DNA from: Patagioenas fasciata
Taxonomy: Eukaryota; Chordata; Aves; Columbiformes; Columbidae
Direction of reading: 5' to 3'
Assembly (NCBI RefSeq): GCF_037038585.1
Contig: NC_092521.1
Span: 108,144,105-108,208,104, forward strand
DNA length: 64,000 bases
This document shows positions 59,571 through 64,000 of the stretch, one piece after another (the stretch's first letter is position 1; each line of letters opens with the position of its first letter). The translations under genes were made by a program, and so were the position numbers. The notes under the pieces are model-generated. The model did no database searches and was not told the origin of the DNA. It saw only the letters and a list, made by a program, of their open reading frames with translations.

Positions 59571-62500
59571 TATATCTGCTGCCTAATAAGCAGAGGCTAG
59601 TTCTAGACTAGACAAGGTTTGCTGATGTATCTATACAAGCAAATTCTCACTTCTGTACTAGCAGCTGAAGTTAACTTTGGTCAGTATTAAGAATCCTGTC
59701 ACCAAGAAAAGTTTCATGGTAGTCTTACTGCATCATCAACTGCACAAATAATTTAAGGGACTATATCCTTAACACTAATACACTGGGGTTTCTTTGGCCA
59801 TCTTTAAGAGAGTTCACTTTTTCACTGTTCAAGTAATCCTTGTGTACAAAGTTTTTAGACTACTCCTAAACTGAACGTGTCCTTTCTAACTTGAGGTCTC
59901 AGATTTTCCTGTGCTACAAACAGGATGCAGACCCTACAGTGTTTTTAACTGAGCGTGTGGTGATAAGTTTCATAGCTTCTTAAAACACTGATTATGTTCA
60001 GCTCTTACATCTTGGAAAAAGGAAGTCAGCAGACTAGGAAAAGAGCAATACTATGTGCAGAGAGAATCAAGTCAAGATAACAAGAGCACTAAAGAGGAGG
60101 GAGAAAGGTTTACACAAAACAAACGGTCTTGAGTATTCCCGCTCTCCCTGACTTAATTCATACATACAACCTGCATTTAAAATAAATAAATAATCCACCA
60201 CCAAACAAACACAACACCAGATACACATACGCCTTGAAGGACAGCAGACATGAAGATGGATTTCTTGAATCAGCCAGGAAGATGCAGAAAAGGAAAATGA
60301 GGGACGACAAGTGCAAGAACAAACACAGAAGATTCTGGAAACTCTGAAATACCAGTTTAGAGATCTTAATGACCCTGCAAGGATAATTCTTACACAAAAC
60401 TGCTTTCCTAAAAACTCTTAGCAGCCATCAAAACTTTAACTAAAACCAATTTAATAAGCTAAAACACTGTGATCCTACTGATCTCCATGAAGAAAATCTT
60501 AGTAGGGTCTTACAATCCAGACACAGCATGATCTCTGCCAGAACCTGCAGGGCGAGCCTTTGAACTCCAACACAAATTTCCCTCCATTACAACAGCATTT
60601 AGTACACCAGAACATACACTTTCATACTGACCTATTAGACACAAACAGGAATTTTCATCTGTAATAATGTTCCCATACAAAGTTTTCCCAGGCTTTCGGA
60701 AGGTGGTCATTCTTATCAGTAACTTTAAAAAGCACTAACATTAACAACTGTAAAACAATGCTGGCTGGAATCTCTTCCCAACAGCTTGCTAATTTTACAG
60801 CATCTTCCATCTTGTTACTTTTACAAGAGCTCAACTGATCAAGGCAATGCAGTTTGCAACTTCAATTTATAAATAAAGATAATGGTCACACTGATTCATC
60901 TTGCAAACAGTCTGACATTTTCAGATGTTCAAATACACCACAATAGCATGGCTTAAATACTGAAGAGCTTCCTCCTATATTTACTTTCATGCTAATGTTT
61001 CATTCAGAAGCTATGAGGATCACGACTATCAAACAGTAAAATGCCTACATATCAAGGACTGTTGCAGTTGCACTCATTTCCTGTGTGTGGCAAAACCGCT
61101 ATCCTGCAGAGGCTGCCCCTCCATCTTTTTTATTTTTTTTAATCAGGTCTACATTAAGTGCACAGATCCATCTGCTAGAGATCTAGATTGCTAGTACCAT
61201 ATAGTGCTGCAAACACTGTCAGCAATGAACAGTAGAGCTCTTATACATTACATTCCAGATCCCTAAATATTGAAAAGGCGCACTTCCTCACTTCCACAGT
61301 CAGCAAGGAAAAAAAATGAAAACTTTTTCACTGAAGTCTAGAAAGGGATTCATACATTATTTTTCTGATTCAACTATGAAATTTAAACTGTAACAGCCCT
61401 AATTCAAAGCAAAGAATTTCCACCTCACAAAGGTTAGTTCCACATAAATTCAGTATCAATTTCAGAAAATTTTTCATCAGTTTTGACCTCTAATGACTGC
61501 AACTGGCAAGCTGCGTAGGAAAGTGAAATAGTTAAAAGTAATTTTATAACAGTTAAAATTGATACAAACCCCTAACAGCCACACTTAAATCTCCGTTCTA
61601 ATTGAATTAGCTTACACCTCTATTTTTTAAAGCTAATCCTACATTAGAACCTAACAAAATCAATTTAATTTACTTAAGCATATACATTTTATTTCATAAT
61701 ACTCCTAGCAGTGATGGCACTCTAGCAAAGACAGATTTTCAGAGATACAAAACCTTTCCAAAGGTATGTCTGAAAAAAGCACAGTAAGAGAACAGTCTGT
61801 TTTCTTAAGAAAATGCAAAAACTTTGTGAAAAGTTTCTCCTGTGGTTACCCAGAGGCAAGCAGAATGTTGGCCCATGACATTATTACCACAAAAAGCAAG
61901 ACAGCAAGTCTAGTAGCTAACAAAACAAGAACTGTTTCCTATAACCTTCTTTTTACCTCTCAATTCAGTCCTCCAAACTTTAGATAAAACGTCCAAATGA
62001 CAGTCTCCACTACTGCAAGATTAGAGGAGCTTCCAAATTTACATACGAAATTAAGTTTAAATTACAAAGCAAAACAGAGTAAACTAAGGTCACATCAGCA
62101 GCCTTACTTCTGAACTCTAATCCATATTAAAATAAATTAAAACCTTTAACACAGAGCAACAAAAAGCCAAGTTACATCAGATGTAAATTAAAAATACAAA
62201 CAATTATTTTCTGAGTTCAGCTATGGCTGAAAGTGCATTCCTAATAACACAAATTCTTGGAGGTGCCTGCTTTGAATTTTAAAAATTAACTTCTGTCTAC
62301 CTTCTATATTAATGAATCAAATACATCTGGGTCCCAGCAGCAAAACCACCAGTATTGCCATGAAAATACGAGATATGAAGCATATCTGTGTCTTCAAAAG
62401 ATCAGTGCATAACCAGCAGCCCACACTATAAAAACTTTCAATCATGAACCTCACCATCCTACGTGTGAGTAAAAAGTCTCCACTTCTCCGTCACAGTAAC

Positions 62501-62849
62501 ACCAAGTTTGAAACACACAGTAACACTAACTAGAGCAAATCTAATAAAAGCCAAAGACAATGATCACTTTATATCACCTTTAGGTACTTCTAATTTAAAG
62601 AAAAACAGAAATCAACCCTATTGAACTGATATCCAAATCTAGTACATAACTACAAAGACCACAGAGAAAATGAGTCTTTATTCTTTGTACTGTTGTCAAA
62701 CATTGCTTCATACCAGCTAGGCCAAGCTACAGCAGTGAAACCTGCTGACTCCAAAACCAGAATAATCAAAAAGGGAAGAAAGGGAGATGACATTTTTTTA
62801 TTAGTTTTTGGAAGAACATCACATCTTAGTTACACTGTTTATTCAACAA

Positions 62850-63440
62850 TCAAAGAATCATAGAATGGTTTGGGTTGGAACAGCCCTTTAGAGATCACCT
62901 GGTTCCAACCTCCCCTGTCATGGGTAGGGACATCTTCAACTAGATCAGGCTGCTTAAAGCTCCATTCAACCTGGCCTTGAACACTTCCAGGGATGGGGCA
63001 TCCACAACTTCTCTGGGTAGCCTGTTCCAGTGCCTCACTACCCTCCTAGGGAAGAATTCCTTCCTTGTATCTAATCTAAATCTACCCTCTTCCAGTTTAA
63101 AACCATTACCCCTTGTTACCACAGGCCCTGGTACAAAGTCTCTCCCCACCTTTCTTATAAGCCCCATTTATATATTTGAAGGGTCTCAATAAGGTCTCTC
63201 TGGAGCCTTCTCATCTCCAGGCTGAACAACCCCAACTCTCTCAGCCTTTCCTCTTAGGAAAGGCATTTCAGCTCCCTGACCATTTTCATGACCCTCCTCT
63301 GGACCCTCTCCAACAGGTCCATGTCTTATCTTGTGCTGGGGGCCTCAGAGCTCACCAGAGCAGAGTAGAGGGAAAGAATCATCTCCCTCAACCTGCTGGT
63401 CGTGCTTCTTTTTCAAGTTCAGGATACAGCCGGCAAAGAA
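62850..63440 (-). mobile_element. CR1 LINE fragment, sense to CUL1
   Basis: Read on the minus strand it ends ACCCAAACCATTCTATGATTC. On the plus strand it runs through CAGCCTGTTCCAGTGCCTC and TCATCTCCAGGCTGAACAAC to AGCAGAGTAGAGG and CAGGATACAGCC. It is the longest CR1 piece here, at about 590 bp. Its 5' part is shortened or deleted relative to a full element. Confidence 0.92.
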
Positions 63441-64000
63441 AGTAGGGCAATCTTGAGGATAAAGTACAGAGACCCTAACTCTGGCAAAAATTTATACATG
63501 ACTCTATACCAGTGTCCTGCAATGCAAAACAGAATTGATATTTTCCTATTTTCACAGTGGCCTTCATTCTTTTTTTCAAGGTTCACAGATCAAGAGTGAT
63601 TTGAAAAATCTTACATTAAATAAAGTGGAATGTAACCAATGTTTGGTTTATTTTAAAAAAATATTTGATTTTGCCCTGTATCTTTTGTAAGAAGTGAGGC
63701 AGCAACATGACGCAGTTCACTGCTGTGGCATCAGAGGTGCTGTGAGCAAAAAGAAAATTGTGGTAAAATTACCCACTGGAGCATACATTAATTCCTCAAC
63801 AGTGCTGTTTCCAGTAGCTGTACTCCAACCATTCCCTGATTAAACCTCATGTAACTATTCATGCTGGATAATGCAACGAGTGTTTAAGTCTGACAACATT
63901 CCATCTCTGCAGTTATGTTAAAGTCTACAAGTGAAAGCATTACAGAAGGGCACATCTGCTCAGGACACTTTCACTACCAAGACATTTAGCCATGTTGATA

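Larger units (their letters stand above)
52090..64000 (-). other. CUL1: CUL1 intron 1, 3' part (at least 11.9 kb)
   Basis: Non-coding to the window edge. It contains CR1 fragments at 53.0 and 62.9 kb and short A/C or CA repeats (57,893-57,908; 59,548-59,570). No CpG island or promoter is seen, so exon 1 lies beyond 64,000. Confidence 0.8.

Overview
This is a vertebrate nuclear genomic window, almost certainly from a bird. Genes are split into many short exons with GT-AG introns. At least seven CR1 LINE fragments carry the typical sauropsid tail (ATTCTATGA-like repeats), and several introns are very short. No prokaryotic, viral, CRISPR or operon-type feature is present.

Layout. (1) Positions 1-13,305, plus strand: the 3' half of EZH2, the catalytic H3K27 methyltransferase of PRC2. 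Eleven exons encode 418 residues (334-751 in human long-isoform numbering, if the upstream part has the same length), covering the CDK-site/RNA-binding region, SANT2, CXC and SET domains, the stop codon and a roughly 265-nt 3'UTR. (2) 13,306-15,420: a 2.1-kb intergenic stretch between two converging genes. (3) 15,420-64,000, minus strand: CUL1, the SCF ubiquitin-ligase scaffold. All 21 coding exons are present (2,331 nt, 776 aa plus stop), with a 3'UTR and the second part of the 5' leader. The window ends inside the large first intron, so the promoter and first non-coding exon are not seen. The tail-to-tail EZH2/CUL1 order is the same as in mammals.

Mobile elements sit only in introns. There are two decayed mariner elements with MADE1/Hsmar1-type ends and TA flanks (24,610-25,864 plus; 42,493-43,929 minus). 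The second is interrupted by a CR1 fragment. Younger CR1 fragments lie at about 2.0, 21.9, 23.3, 29.8, 43.4, 53.0 and 62.9 kb; the 29.8-kb copy is nested in an older CR1.

The two genes are not a pathway. EZH2 silences chromatin in the nucleus and CUL1 organises ubiquitin ligases. I found no convincing undescribed biological system. The most useful non-routine observations are the 41-nt EZH2 microexon encoding the automethylation lysines, a dense set of miRNA seed sites in the EZH2 3'UTR, three tiny uORFs in the CUL1 leader, the nested mariner/CR1 structures and a perfect 28-bp repeat in a CUL1 intron. Comparisons with human proteins rest on recognition, not on an alignment run here.
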